From CAWHMS01 sp963830495 (GTDB lineage: Bacteria; Actinomycetota; Actinomycetes; Propionibacteriales; Nocardioidaceae): a stretch of 64,000 nt of DNA. The notes beneath the pieces were generated by a model. It made no database searches. It was not told where the DNA came from and saw nothing but the letters and a program-made list of their open reading frames with translations. The number at the start of each line of letters is the position of its first letter. The stretch's first letter is position 1. The DNA is taken from the NCBI GenBank assembly GCA_963830495.1, contig CAWHMS010000003.1, positions 248,001 to 312,000 of the forward strand, read 5' to 3'. The translations under genes were made by a program, and so were the position numbers. Shown here piece after piece: positions 16,949 through 26,050 of this stretch.

Positions 16949-16971
16949 TGCAGGCTGAATGAAGGCCTGGG

Positions 16972-18471
16972 TCAGGTCTTGTCGGTGGTGGGTACGTCGG
17001 CCGACGGCTCGTCGACGTGCTCCTCGTCGAGGTACTCGCCGGCCAGTACGACGTCACTCGCTGCGTCGATCTCCTCCTCAGCCGCGATCGCCCCAACCCC
17101 CGCCGCTGCCTCTGCTTCAGCGGCCGCGAGGTCCGCCGGGTCGGCGTACGTCCCGTCCGGCAGCAGCGTCTTGAGGTCCACCGGACTGCCGGACGCGTCG
17201 GTCACTGCGGCGCTCTCCACCACCAGCGCGAGCGCCTTGCCTCGCCGGACCTCGGCGATGAGCTCGGGAAGGTGGTTGTGCTCCATGGCGTGCTTGATGT
17301 ACTCCTCGGGGTTCTGACCCGATGACTGAGCCCGCCGAAGCAGGTGCTGGGTGAGTTCGTCCTGCTCGATGCCGACCTGCTCCTTGTCGGCGATCGCGTC
17401 GAGCAGGAACTGCGCACCCATGGCGTCGCGGACTCGACGGTCGAGGTCGGCGTCGAACTCCTCCTGCGTCTGACCTTCGGTCTCCAGGTAGTCCGCCTGC
17501 GTCATACCGGCGTAGCTCAGCTGCTGCGCGATCGACTCGCGACGCGCTGCCAGCTCCTCGTCGACGGCCCCGTCGGGCAGCGGGATCTCGACCCGCTCCA
17601 GGAGCCTCTCGAGTACGGCGTCGCGGGCGGCGCTGGCCTGCTCGACGCGAGCGCCCCGCAGCAACCGGTCGCGCAGGTCAGCGGTGAGCTCGTCCACGGT
17701 GTCGAACTCCGACGCGGTCTGCGCGAACTCGTCGTCGAGCTCGGGCAATTCCTGCTCCTTGACCGCGGTGACCTTGACGGTGACGTCGACGGACTGATCC
17801 TTGAACTCGCCACCCACCAGGGTCGAGGCGAACGTGGCTTCGTCGTCCGGCGACATGCCCTCGAGCGCTTCGTCGAGTCCCTCGAGCATGGTGCCACGGC
17901 CGACCTGGTAGCTCATGCCGGTGGCCTGCGCCTCCTCGATGGGTTCGCCATCCTTGGCGGCGGAGAGATCGATGGTCACGAAGTCGCCGTCGGCCGCGGC
18001 CCGGTCGACCGGGGTCAGGGAGCCGAACCGTTGGCGCAACGTCTGCAGCTGCTCCTCGACCTCCTCGTCGCCGACGGAGATGTCGTCGACCTGCGCCTCG
18101 ATCCCCTCGTAGCCGGGCAGCTCGATCTCCGGCTTGATGTCGAGCTCGGCGGTGAAGCTGAGATGCTGACCGTCCTCGAAGTCACCGAGATCGATCTCCG
18201 GCTGGCTCAGCGGGACGAGCTGGTTCTCCTGCAGCGCCTCGAAGTAGATCTTCGGCAGTGCGTCGTTGATGGCCTGGTCGATGACGGCCTCTCGCCCCAC
18301 CTGGCGGTCGATGATCTGGGCTGGGACCCTGCCGCGACGGAAGCCCGGCACGTTGATCTGCTGGGCGATCTTCTTGTACGCCGCGTCGAGGCTCGGCTTG
18401 AGCTCCTCGAAGGGCACCTCGACGGTGAGCTTGACCCTGGTCGGGTTCAAGGTCTCGATGGCGCTCTTCAC
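16972..18471 (-). CDS. tig: Trigger factor
   Basis: A 499-residue ribosome-associated chaperone and prolyl isomerase. The ribosome-docking signature GFRRGRVP is at residues 43-50, the FKBP-type PPIase domain lies at about 150-245 (DGDFVTIDLSA to VKVTAV), and the long helical substrate-binding domain fills the rest. The C-terminal tail (about 440-499) is rich in Ala, Asp and Glu and longer than in E. coli, as is common in actinobacteria. The start is GTG 18471 with GAGGAG 8-10 nt upstream. It lies upstream of the clp genes, the usual neighbourhood, though four other features intervene. Confidence 0.96.
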   Translation of the reverse strand: MKSAIETLNPTRVKLTVEVPFEELKPSLDAAYKKIAQQINVPGFRRGRVPAQIIDRQVGREAVIDQAINDALPKIYFEALQENQLVPLSQPEIDLGDFEDGQHLSFTAELDIKPEIELPGYEGIEAQVDDISVGDEEVEEQLQTLRQRFGSLTPVDRAAADGDFVTIDLSAAKDGEPIEEAQATGMSYQVGRGTMLEGLDEALEGMSPDDEATFASTLVGGEFKDQSVDVTVKVTAVKEQELPELDDEFAQTASEFDTVDELTADLRDRLLRGARVEQASAARDAVLERLLERVEIPLPDGAVDEELAARRESIAQQLSYAGMTQADYLETEGQTQEEFDADLDRRVRDAMGAQFLLDAIADKEQVGIEQDELTQHLLRRAQSSGQNPEEYIKHAMEHNHLPELIAEVRRGKALALVVESAAVTDASGSPVDLKTLLPDGTYADPADLAAAEAEAAAGVGAIAAEEEIDAASDVVLAGEYLDEEHVDEPSADVPTTDKT

Positions 18472-18800
18472 AGGTGTTTCTCCTCTTGCTTTGGTGGGGT
18501 CGCCGCGATCGCTCGGCGGCACGCTGCGCTTGACAATGCAGCCTCGCCAGCCTAACGGCCCCGCTGCGTCTCGGTGAAATCCGCTGGCGCTGGCGCCTGG
18601 CGCCTGGTGCCGGTGCCGCCGTACCCCGCACCGGCCGCACTCAGCCGCAACTCCTGCCGAGCCGCGGCCTCTCCGCGGCCGAGCGTCTGCCCGTCACCGG
18701 CCGAGCGGCAGCAAAAGGTCGAGATCAGATCGCCGGATCGGCCATCTGCTGCCACTCGTCCCTCAGTGGGCCGTGACGGCACCCTCGCGCCGGGATCGAA
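18472..18800. other. Non-coding stretch upstream of tig
   Basis: About 330 bases between the tig start and the tRNA-Pro hairpin. It should hold the tig promoter. No convincing gene is present: short frames here lack family resemblance and ribosome binding sites. A CTGGCGC/CCTGGCGCCTGG cluster near 18580-18610 is simple-sequence-like. Confidence 0.5.
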
Positions 18801-18823
18801 GTGTCTGGCAAGGCGCCAGACAC
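18801..18823 (-). terminator. Hairpin downstream of tRNA-Pro
   Basis: GTGTCTGGC (18801-18809) and GCCAGACAC (18815-18823) form a perfect 9-bp stem with a 5-nt loop, 28 bases past the tRNA-Pro 3' end, followed by TTC on the minus strand. A good candidate terminator for the tRNA. Confidence 0.7.
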
Positions 18824-18851
18824 ATGCCAACCCGGCCACGAGATCACTCGG

Positions 18852-18924
18852 TCGGGGCGACAGGACTCGAACCTGCGATCTCCTGCTCCCAAAGCAGGCG
18901 CGCTAGCCACTACGCTACGCCCCG
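18852..18924 (-). tRNA. tRNA-Pro (anticodon TGG)
   Basis: Cloverleaf on the minus strand. The acceptor stem CGGGGCG pairs with CGCCCCG, the anticodon arm CTGCTTTGGGAGCAG presents TGG, and the T arm contains GTTCGAG. The discriminator base is A at 18852; CCA is not encoded (CCG follows). TGG reads the CCN family by wobble. Confidence 0.93.
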
Positions 18925-18980
18925 GTTTTCCAGCCCGGCGAGTCTAGTGGAGCGCCCGCCGCGGCCGCAGTGCCGCCCGC

Positions 18981-19526
18981 TCAGACCAGTGCACGGACCA
19001 TCCGAATCTCCGGCAGCGAGGTGCCCTCCGCATCCCACATGCTCAGCGCGCCGTCTGGCCTCCACCCACGTCGCTCGTACCAGGAGCGACCCTTCCTGTT
19101 TGCCTGAAGCACCCACAAGGCGGCCAGGCCGTGGCCGCAGTCGAGGTCGACAAGCTGTGCCAACGCGGCCTCCAGCAACGCGCTCCCGACGCCACGCCCC
19201 TGACGATCGGGGTCGGTGTAGATCGCCAGGATCTCAGCCCAGCCGGACGTGTCCTCGTCCGGTGGTGCGTCCTGCTGGGGGCGATAGGCGCCGAAGACGA
19301 CGTACGACGTGAGGCGTCCGTCGACTGCACCGACCAGCACCGTCACCGCGCGCGGGTTGTCCGGAGCCAGGATCCGCCGCCACCGCTCGCGGTAGCGCTC
19401 GAACGTCATACCGTCGAGCACCGCGTCAGGCACGATGCCGGTGTACGCCGACCGCCAGGCTGCGATGTTGATACGAGCCAGGTCTTCGATGTCGGCCGAC
19501 TCGGCGAGCCGGATACTGATCGTCAC
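18981..19526 (-). CDS. GNAT-family N-acetyltransferase
   Basis: A 181-residue acetyltransferase. The acetyl-CoA pyrophosphate loop is DRQGRGVGSALL (about residues 107-118), preceded by the beta strand EILAIYTDP. The N-terminal part (IRLAESADIEDLARINIAAWRSAY) is typical of GNAT proteins that begin with an IAAWR helix. The acceptor substrate is unknown. It is a single gene between tRNA-Pro and a small frame, read away from the latter. Confidence 0.88.
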   Translation of the reverse strand: MTISIRLAESADIEDLARINIAAWRSAYTGIVPDAVLDGMTFERYRERWRRILAPDNPRAVTVLVGAVDGRLTSYVVFGAYRPQQDAPPDEDTSGWAEILAIYTDPDRQGRGVGSALLEAALAQLVDLDCGHGLAALWVLQANRKGRSWYERRGWRPDGALSMWDAEGTSLPEIRMVRALV

Positions 19527-19574
19527 CAGATCAGGCAGGTCCAGCGAGGGTGGCGTGCCGCAGGACGACGAGCG

Positions 19575-19763
19575 TCAGCCCGCTCCCGGGAGCCGACGCA
19601 GCAGATCCGCGGACCTGGCGAGCCGAGGCCGCACGAAGTGGGTGTAGGTGAAGTCGAGCAGGGTCGGGACGAAGCCGGAGGTGTCGGTCGCGGACGCCTT
19701 GCCTGGCTGCGGCCGGCGGTGATGGCTGGACTGACGTGGCACGGGGGAAGTGGAGACGCTCAT
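19575..19763 (-). CDS. Small 62-residue protein, unknown
   Basis: ATG 19763 is preceded by AAGGAG at 8 nt, a strong ribosome binding site that supports translation. The N-terminal half is Ser/Pro/His-rich and probably disordered. The C-terminal half (FVPTLLDFTYTHFVRPRL and on) recalls the entry segment of DUF4282 membrane proteins, but the transmembrane helices that would follow are missing. It may be a genuine small conserved protein or the remnant of a longer one. Convergence with other genes gives no clue. Confidence 0.55.
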   Translation of the reverse strand: MSVSTSPVPRQSSHHRRPQPGKASATDTSGFVPTLLDFTYTHFVRPRLARSADLLRRLPGAG

Positions 19764-19982
19764 GGCTGGCTCCTTCTGCACGGTCCTCAAAGGACCCAGC
19801 CATGGTGACAGCGGCACGCTTCGTCCTTGCGCAGAAACGCCGTACGGCGGTGTCGCGCGTCGACCGCCACCCTGTGGCGCACACCCGCAGTGTCGAGTCG
19901 CCGCCGAGCCGATCGCCATGGCACCATAGACGCCGCGTCGTCACGGCGGCGACTGTTGGAACGCAGCCGCCGGACGACGTAC

Positions 19983-20056
19983 GCGGGTGTAGCTCAATGG
20001 TAGAGCCCCAGCCTTCCAAGCTGGTCATGCGAGTTCGATTCTCGTCACCCGCTCCA
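19983..20056 (+). tRNA. tRNA-Gly (anticodon TCC)
   Basis: The acceptor stem GCGGGTG (19983-19989) pairs with CACCCGC (20046-20052). The anticodon loop CTTCCAA between CCAGC and GCTGG gives TCC, and the T arm holds GTTCGATTC. Discriminator T20053 is followed by an encoded CCA (20054-20056), unlike the tRNA-Pro above. Confidence 0.95.
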
Positions 20057-20144
20057 CGATCTCTCAGTTCGCGGTGGTTGAGGTTGTGCATGCACCGTCG
20101 AAGAGTCACGACGAGTGCGCTACCGCCCGGTCATACTCGCAGCA

Positions 20145-20457
20145 TGAAGACTGCGATCTCAGTTGCTAACGAGGTGTTCGACGCACCAAAGCGCGCTCGC
20201 GCGCTCGGCGTCAGCCGCTCTGAGGCTTCAGCGCCGCCGCCAAGCGATACCTCGACGACCTCTCTCGCGAATCCTTGACCGACCGACCAACCAGGTCCTC
20301 GACCTGCCCGGGTACGACGACGAAGCTTACGAACTCGCAGCGACGTCGACGAGGGGCCCGGGCCGTGCTCTGGACCTGTGACCCGCCTCGATCTCTCAGG
20401 CCTGACAACAACCATTACCAGGGGCCGGCGATGCTCTCCGCGAACAGGGTCGCGTGA
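20145..20457 (+). pseudogene. Decayed MazEF-like toxin-antitoxin module
   Basis: ATG 20145 opens with MKTAISVANEVFDAPKRARA, then LGVSRSE, the typical start of a ribbon-helix-helix antitoxin. After SRSE the frame is lost: the next part (AAAKRYLDDLSRESLTDR) is in another frame, and the C-terminal part (NQVLDLPGYDDEAYELAA) in a third. Straight after comes RRGARAVLWTCD, then RPDNNHYQGPAMLSANRVA and a stop, which looks like the N-terminus of a MazF/PemK toxin (RGxxWTCDL, RPALVxSxNRV) with most of the protein gone. At least two frameshifts and a truncation mean neither protein is functional. Confidence 0.65.
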
Positions 20458-20586
20458 CACGCGCGGACGAACGGCGAGAGCCGGCGGCCTGATCGACAAA
20501 GACCCGACACGCTGGAGCGAGACGCTTTCGAGGCGGTGTGACCACGCGGGGTCTGCGCATCGACCGAAGTTGGGGACCCGTGGCGG

Positions 20587-21144
20587 TCACCCTGGCATCG
20601 GCGCGGTCAGGGCGTAGGTGTAGCCGTCCACCCACCCCAGCTCGGCATGCCAGGAGTCGCCGACGCCGTGCTGCTCACGACGCATGCCCACCTTCTCGAG
20701 GACTCGTACCGAGGCGAGGTTGTCCGCGAAGCAGCCGGCGGTGATCCTCCGCACGCCCAGTCGGTCGAACGCGTGCGCGACCATCGCGGCGACGGCCTCG
20801 GTGGCGTAACCGTGGCCGCGGTACGCCGGGTCGAAGATGTAGCCGAGCTGCGCCTCCGTGCGCTTCGGCATCCCAGGCTGCCCCATCCCGTCGACGACAT
20901 CTAGCGAAACGGTGCCGATCACGACATCGTCGAGGACCGCCGCCACGCTGTGGTCGTCTGGGTCCTCCGCCGAGCGACGCCACGCCGCGCGAAACGACGC
21001 CGGATCGACCACGGTGCGCAAGAGCCAGTGCGTGACCGCTGGCTGGTTCCGGTACTCGAGGATCGGGTCGATGTCCTCGTCACACACCGGGCGAAGCTCG
21101 AGACGTTCGGTGCGTATGCAGTCGCTGCTGCCGGTGCTGGTCAT
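20587..21144 (-). CDS. GNAT acetyltransferase, RimJ/RimL type
   Basis: A 185-residue acetyltransferase. RTERLELRPVCDEDIDPI is the usual start of the RimJ/RimL group, which acetylates protein N-termini or small amines. The acetyl-CoA loop is YRGHGYATEAV (about residues 112-122), followed by AGCFADNLASVRVLEKVGM. ATG 21144 is chosen because family similarity begins there; no strong ribosome binding site is seen. The true substrate is unknown. It runs in the same direction as the LysR gene ending at 21240, with a 95-nt gap. Confidence 0.88.
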   Translation of the reverse strand: MTSTGSSDCIRTERLELRPVCDEDIDPILEYRNQPAVTHWLLRTVVDPASFRAAWRRSAEDPDDHSVAAVLDDVVIGTVSLDVVDGMGQPGMPKRTEAQLGYIFDPAYRGHGYATEAVAAMVAHAFDRLGVRRITAGCFADNLASVRVLEKVGMRREQHGVGDSWHAELGWVDGYTYALTAPMPG

Positions 21145-21239
21145 GCGGCGAGACGCTAGCGGATGCACGCACCGCGTCACCTCCGAATATGGCTGCCGCC
21201 CCACGAAGCTCAAGGCCTTCGCTACGGGCCAGTTCGCGT

Positions 21240-22112
21240 TCACGCCGGTTCATGGGCGGCTTCGGCGAGTGCTGCTAGGAGAGCAATGGTGGCAGGCGGG
21301 TCGGGCGGTTCGCCGTACGTGGCCGCGTAGATGTGCCGCTCGGCACCAGGCAGTTCGCTGGCCACGATGCCCTCAGTGCGGTGGGCACGCAGGGCCAGTC
21401 CGGGGCTGGTCGTCACTCCGAGTCCTGCCGCGACGAGTGACTGCATCACGACCATGTCGTCCGACGTGTAGCCGATGGTGGGTTCGAACCCTTCGCCTGC
21501 GCACATGGCCACCAGGTGGGTGCGGCACCGGTCACAGCCGGCGATCCAGGTGGCGTCGCGCAGGTTGGCGAGCGTTTCCGCGTGGCGGGTGGACAGCACG
21601 TAGACAGGGTCGTCGAGCAGGTGGTGCAGCCGGATGTCGTCCGGTTCTGGTTCGGTCTCGTCGTAGCGGAAGATGACCGCGACGTCGACCTTGCCGGCAC
21701 GCAGCATTTCGATCGCCTCGGGTGGGTGCGTGTCGGTCAGGCTGATCTGCAGGCCCGGATGGGTGCGAGCCAACGCCGCCGCCGCCCGTGGGACGAGAGA
21801 GCCGATCACGGAGGAGAAGCCGGCCAGTCGCACGCGCCCTGCAGTCAGCCCAACATGAGCGGCGAGCTCGGTGTCCGCGGCGTTGATGCGCCCGATGATC
21901 TCCGCGGCCCTGTCGGCAAGCAGCTGACCAGCGGGGGTAAGGCGGACGCCTCGCCCGACCCGTTGCAGCAGTTGCGCACCGGTCTCGACCTCGAGCCGAG
22001 CGAGGTGGTGACTCACGGTTGGCTGCGTGTAGTGCAGCTCTCGCGCTGCCCCAGTGACCGAGCCGAGCCGCGCCACGGCGTCCAGGACGCGCAGCCGAGT
22101 GACATCCAACAT
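21240..22112 (-). CDS. LysR-family transcriptional regulator
   Basis: A 290-residue regulator. The N-terminal winged helix-turn-helix is clear (LRVLDAVARLGSVTGAARE, then TQPTVSHHLARLE), and the effector-binding domain runs from about residue 90 (GRVRLAGFSSVIGSLVP). The start ATG 22112 lies two bases from a palindrome with LysR-box geometry, so the mRNA is probably leaderless or nearly so and autoregulated. It is divergent from the cysteine-dioxygenase-like gene at 22188, the probable target. The effector is unknown; a sulfur-containing amino acid would fit the neighbour. Confidence 0.9.
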   Translation of the reverse strand: MLDVTRLRVLDAVARLGSVTGAARELHYTQPTVSHHLARLEVETGAQLLQRVGRGVRLTPAGQLLADRAAEIIGRINAADTELAAHVGLTAGRVRLAGFSSVIGSLVPRAAAALARTHPGLQISLTDTHPPEAIEMLRAGKVDVAVIFRYDETEPEPDDIRLHHLLDDPVYVLSTRHAETLANLRDATWIAGCDRCRTHLVAMCAGEGFEPTIGYTSDDMVVMQSLVAAGLGVTTSPGLALRAHRTEGIVASELPGAERHIYAATYGEPPDPPATIALLAALAEAAHEPA

Positions 22113-22113
22113 G

Positions 22114-22130
22114 CATAGAGGATATCTATG
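22114..22130. promoter_or_regulatory. Candidate LysR binding site
   Basis: CATAG-AGGATAT-CTATG is a perfect inverted repeat that includes T-N11-A (22116 to 22128), the LysR consensus. It lies between the divergent LysR and cysteine-dioxygenase-like genes, touching the LysR start. Confidence 0.65.
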
Positions 22131-22187
22131 AGTGAGCGTGACGATTGACATTGGACGTATGGGTTTCCTCGGTGCACCCTCGATGAC

Positions 22188-22700
22188 ATGACCACGACAC
22201 CCACCCGCCCAGCCCACCGACTCTCCGATCTGATCGACGGCGTCCGCGGCGCGGTCGCCGTGCAGACCGACTGGGCAGCCACCGCCCAGCTCGTCGCTGA
22301 GGAGCTACGCACGCACCTCCCCGGAACGGACGTGCTCACCGCCGAGCAGCGCCTCGGCTCGCCTGACGACTACCGCGGCCACACCCTGTACGTCGAGCCG
22401 GACGGCTCGTTCTCGATCGTTGCCCTGGTCTGGCGGCCCGGGCAGACCACCCGGATCCACGACCACGTCACCTGGTGCGTGATCGGCGTCATTCAGGGAG
22501 CCGAGCACGAGGAACTCTTCGACACCGACCTCAACATGGTCGGCAACCGGGACAACCACGTCGGCGACGTCGACGGATTCGCACCGCCCGGCGACATCCA
22601 CCGCGTGCGCAACAACACCGAGACGACGGCGATCTCGATCCACATCTACGGCACCGACATCTCCCGTCTTGGCACCAGCGCCCGCCGCTACTATGACTGA
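22188..22700 (+). CDS. Cysteine dioxygenase-like cupin protein
   Basis: A 170-residue cupin of the type I cysteine dioxygenase family, iron-dependent thiol dioxygenases that convert cysteine or related thiols to sulfinic acids. The metal ligands are visible as His91 and His93 (RIHDHVTWCVIG) and His138 (GDIHRV), with Glu107 in the first cupin box. The substrate could be cysteine or another thiol such as mercaptopropionate. It is divergently transcribed from LysR across 75 bp that contain a LysR-type box. The next gene starts 52 nt downstream on the same strand. Confidence 0.85.
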   Translation: MTTTPTRPAHRLSDLIDGVRGAVAVQTDWAATAQLVAEELRTHLPGTDVLTAEQRLGSPDDYRGHTLYVEPDGSFSIVALVWRPGQTTRIHDHVTWCVIGVIQGAEHEELFDTDLNMVGNRDNHVGDVDGFAPPGDIHRVRNNTETTAISIHIYGTDISRLGTSARRYYD

Positions 22701-22752
22701 CCCGATCAAGCACACCGGAGGCGACCAACACGCCACTATCGAGGGAGATCAC

Positions 22753-23385
22753 ATGTCGCTCGTGCGTGTCCACAACTTCTCCATCTCACTCGACGGCTTC
22801 GGCACCGGCGAGGGGCAGAGCAAGGAAGCCCACTTCGGTCACGCCGGGGACCGACTGCACCAATGGATGTTCGCCAGCCGGTGGTGGCAGCCCGGCGGTA
22901 GCGGCGGCGTCGACGACGTCTTCGTACGCCAGCACGATCAGGGGATCGGCGCGGAGATCATGGGTGCGGGGAAGTTCGGCCACCCCGGATGGCACGAGGA
23001 TCCGGATTGGCAGGGCGCCTGGGGTCCCAACCCGCCGTTCCATTCCCCCGTCTTCGTCCTCACCCATCACCCGCGGCCGCCGATAGAGATGGAAGGCGGT
23101 ACGACGTTCCACTTCATCGACGCCTCGCCCGCCGAGGCGCTCGACGCGGCCCGCAAGGCTGCCGATGGCCAGGACGTGCGCCTCGGCGGAGGCGCGACCG
23201 TGATCCGCGACTTCCTTGCCGCCGGGCTGGTCGATTACATGCACACCGCGGTGGTCCCGATCCTGCTCGGGCGAGGGGTCTCCCTCTGGGACGGAGTCGA
23301 GGGCCTCGAGCGGGGCTACAAGGTCGAGGCCACCGCCTCGCCCAGCGGAGTCACGCACGTGACCTTCACCCGTGCGGGCATCTGA
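22753..23385 (+). CDS. Dihydrofolate reductase-family protein (RibD C-terminal type)
   Basis: A 210-residue NADPH-dependent reductase of the DHFR/RibD_C superfamily: FSISLDGFGTG near the start, AEIMGAGKFG in the middle, GGGATVIRDFLAAGLVD at about 160-176 and VPILLGRGVSLW in the last third. These proteins are usually annotated only by fold; the substrate is not known. ATG 22753 has GAGGGAG 6 nt upstream. It may be co-transcribed with the dioxygenase. Antisense to its 3' end lies the rest of a degraded secreted-protein gene. Confidence 0.85.
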   Translation: MSLVRVHNFSISLDGFGTGEGQSKEAHFGHAGDRLHQWMFASRWWQPGGSGGVDDVFVRQHDQGIGAEIMGAGKFGHPGWHEDPDWQGAWGPNPPFHSPVFVLTHHPRPPIEMEGGTTFHFIDASPAEALDAARKAADGQDVRLGGGATVIRDFLAAGLVDYMHTAVVPILLGRGVSLWDGVEGLERGYKVEATASPSGVTHVTFTRAGI

Positions 23386-23389
23386 ATCG

Positions 23390-23903
23390 TGTTCTCCCGC
23401 CTCGGCAACTCCAGGCCAAAGGGCAGCGCAGCGGCGACCACCGACCAGGTGTACGGCTGGACTCCGCTGGCGAACAGGTTCCCGCAGCAGTAGAAGTCAC
23501 CGATCGTCTCGGAGGAGGGCGCCTCGGTGTGATCGCCGGCGCTCGGGCGGGAGGATCTCGATCGTGAAGGTCCCGGCGTCGGTCGCGCGGATCTCATCCT
23601 TGACCCGGACCGTGAACGTGAAGCTATCGGAGGTCTTGAGGACTCCGTTGACCAGCCCCGTGCTCCCGGCGAAGTCGAACAGTCTCGTGCCCGGAGGAAG
23701 GTCGCCGTCGGCGACCTTGAACGACGGCTGCTTGTTCGACGACGCACAGAGGTGGTGACCGTGATGAAGAACGTGAGCTCGGCCCCGACCTGGCCGGTCA
23801 CCGGGCCGACCCGCGGGTCGATCGTGCACGTCGCGGCCTGTGCGGACGGTGGTTCGAGCATCAGGAGCGGGGGGCAAGCAGCAGGGGCAGTAACCGACGC
23901 ATG
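23390..23903 (-). pseudogene. Secreted Ig-like domain protein, frameshifted and truncated
   Basis: Reads on the minus strand from ATG 23903 as MRRLLPLLLAPRS (signal-peptide-like) and then a stop. Recognisable pieces continue in changing frames: CTIDPRVGPVTGQVGAELTF, then SFKVADGDLPPGTRLFDF with SFTFTVRVKDE and DAGTFTIEI, then back to the first frame with NLFASGVQPYTWSVV and ALPFGLELP. The middle and last parts match the putative Ig (He_PIG) domains of actinobacterial surface proteins. One nonsense change, at least two frameshifts and loss of the 3' part at the DHFR-like gene make this a relic. Confidence 0.6.
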
Positions 23904-23986
23904 AGGAACCCTCCGCCTGTGCGAGGGGTCTCCTCGCTACGTATCGTCGGTGTCTGACGACCCAGGTCAGCGGCCAAGGAGAGTGC

Positions 23987-24742
23987 ATGGCAACCTTCAC
24001 CCAGTCCGACGAGCTTCAGGAAGCGAACTTCGTCGACGCGAATCTGCGCGGCGCCAGGTTCGTCGGCGCCGACCTGTCCGGCGTCGTTATGCGCGGGGTC
24101 GAGGTGTCAGGGACGGACATCGACTCGCCATGGCTCGTTCACGGCGGGAGCTTTCGCGTGAACGGCGTCGACGTGATCCCGCTCGTCGAAGCCGAGCTCA
24201 ACCGCCGCTTTCCCGGCCGCGCCGACAGGCGGTCCGGAGATGCGGACGGCCTGCGCGCGGCGTGGGCCGCACTCCAGCGCACCTGGGCGGACACCCTCGA
24301 GCGCGTCGCGGCAATGCCGGCGGGTACGGTCGATCTCTCAGTCGGCGGGGAGTGGTCGTTCGCGCAGACGCTGCGACACCTGGTCCTTGCCACGGATCTG
24401 TGGCTGGGCCAGGCGGTCCTGGGCATCGAACAGCCGTTCCATCCCCTCGGCCTGGCGGGGGAAGGCGCCGAGGACGAAGGCTTGGATATGTCGATCTTCA
24501 CGACCGTCACACCGTCGTATGCCGAGGTGCTGGAGGCCCGGGCGAGTCGCGTCGGCATGGTGAGCGACTTCCTCGCCACCGTTACCGCGGACCATCTGGC
24601 CACGACGCGCAAGAACCCGTGGGCCCCCGATCACCCGGAAACCACGCTGTCCTGCCTGCACGTGATCCTCGAGGAGGAGTGGGAGCACCACCGCTACGCC
24701 GTGCGCGACCTCGGGGCGATCGGAGAGAAGCCCGGCGCGTGA
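23987..24742 (+). CDS. Pentapeptide-repeat / DinB-like fusion protein
   Basis: A 251-residue protein of two parts. Residues about 8-40 form a short run of pentapeptide repeats (A-N-F, A-N-L, A-R-F, A-D-L). Residues about 75-245 are a DinB/YfiT-like four-helix bundle: EWSFAQTLRHLVLATDLWL carries one candidate metal His and ILEEEWEHHRYAVRDL others. DinB-like proteins include thiol-dependent S-transferases; the activity here is unknown. ATG 23987 follows GGAGAGTGC. The next gene starts 52 nt downstream on the same strand. Confidence 0.82.
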   Translation: MATFTQSDELQEANFVDANLRGARFVGADLSGVVMRGVEVSGTDIDSPWLVHGGSFRVNGVDVIPLVEAELNRRFPGRADRRSGDADGLRAAWAALQRTWADTLERVAAMPAGTVDLSVGGEWSFAQTLRHLVLATDLWLGQAVLGIEQPFHPLGLAGEGAEDEGLDMSIFTTVTPSYAEVLEARASRVGMVSDFLATVTADHLATTRKNPWAPDHPETTLSCLHVILEEEWEHHRYAVRDLGAIGEKPGA

Positions 24743-24794
24743 GCCGGTGGACCTCCGCCGCCTCGGCAAGGTCAGCCACCGTACGGGAGGTTCT

Positions 24795-26015
<1,221 letters not shown>

Positions 26016-26050
26016 TCGTTCACAGCTCGGCAGGCGACCTCACGCCACCG

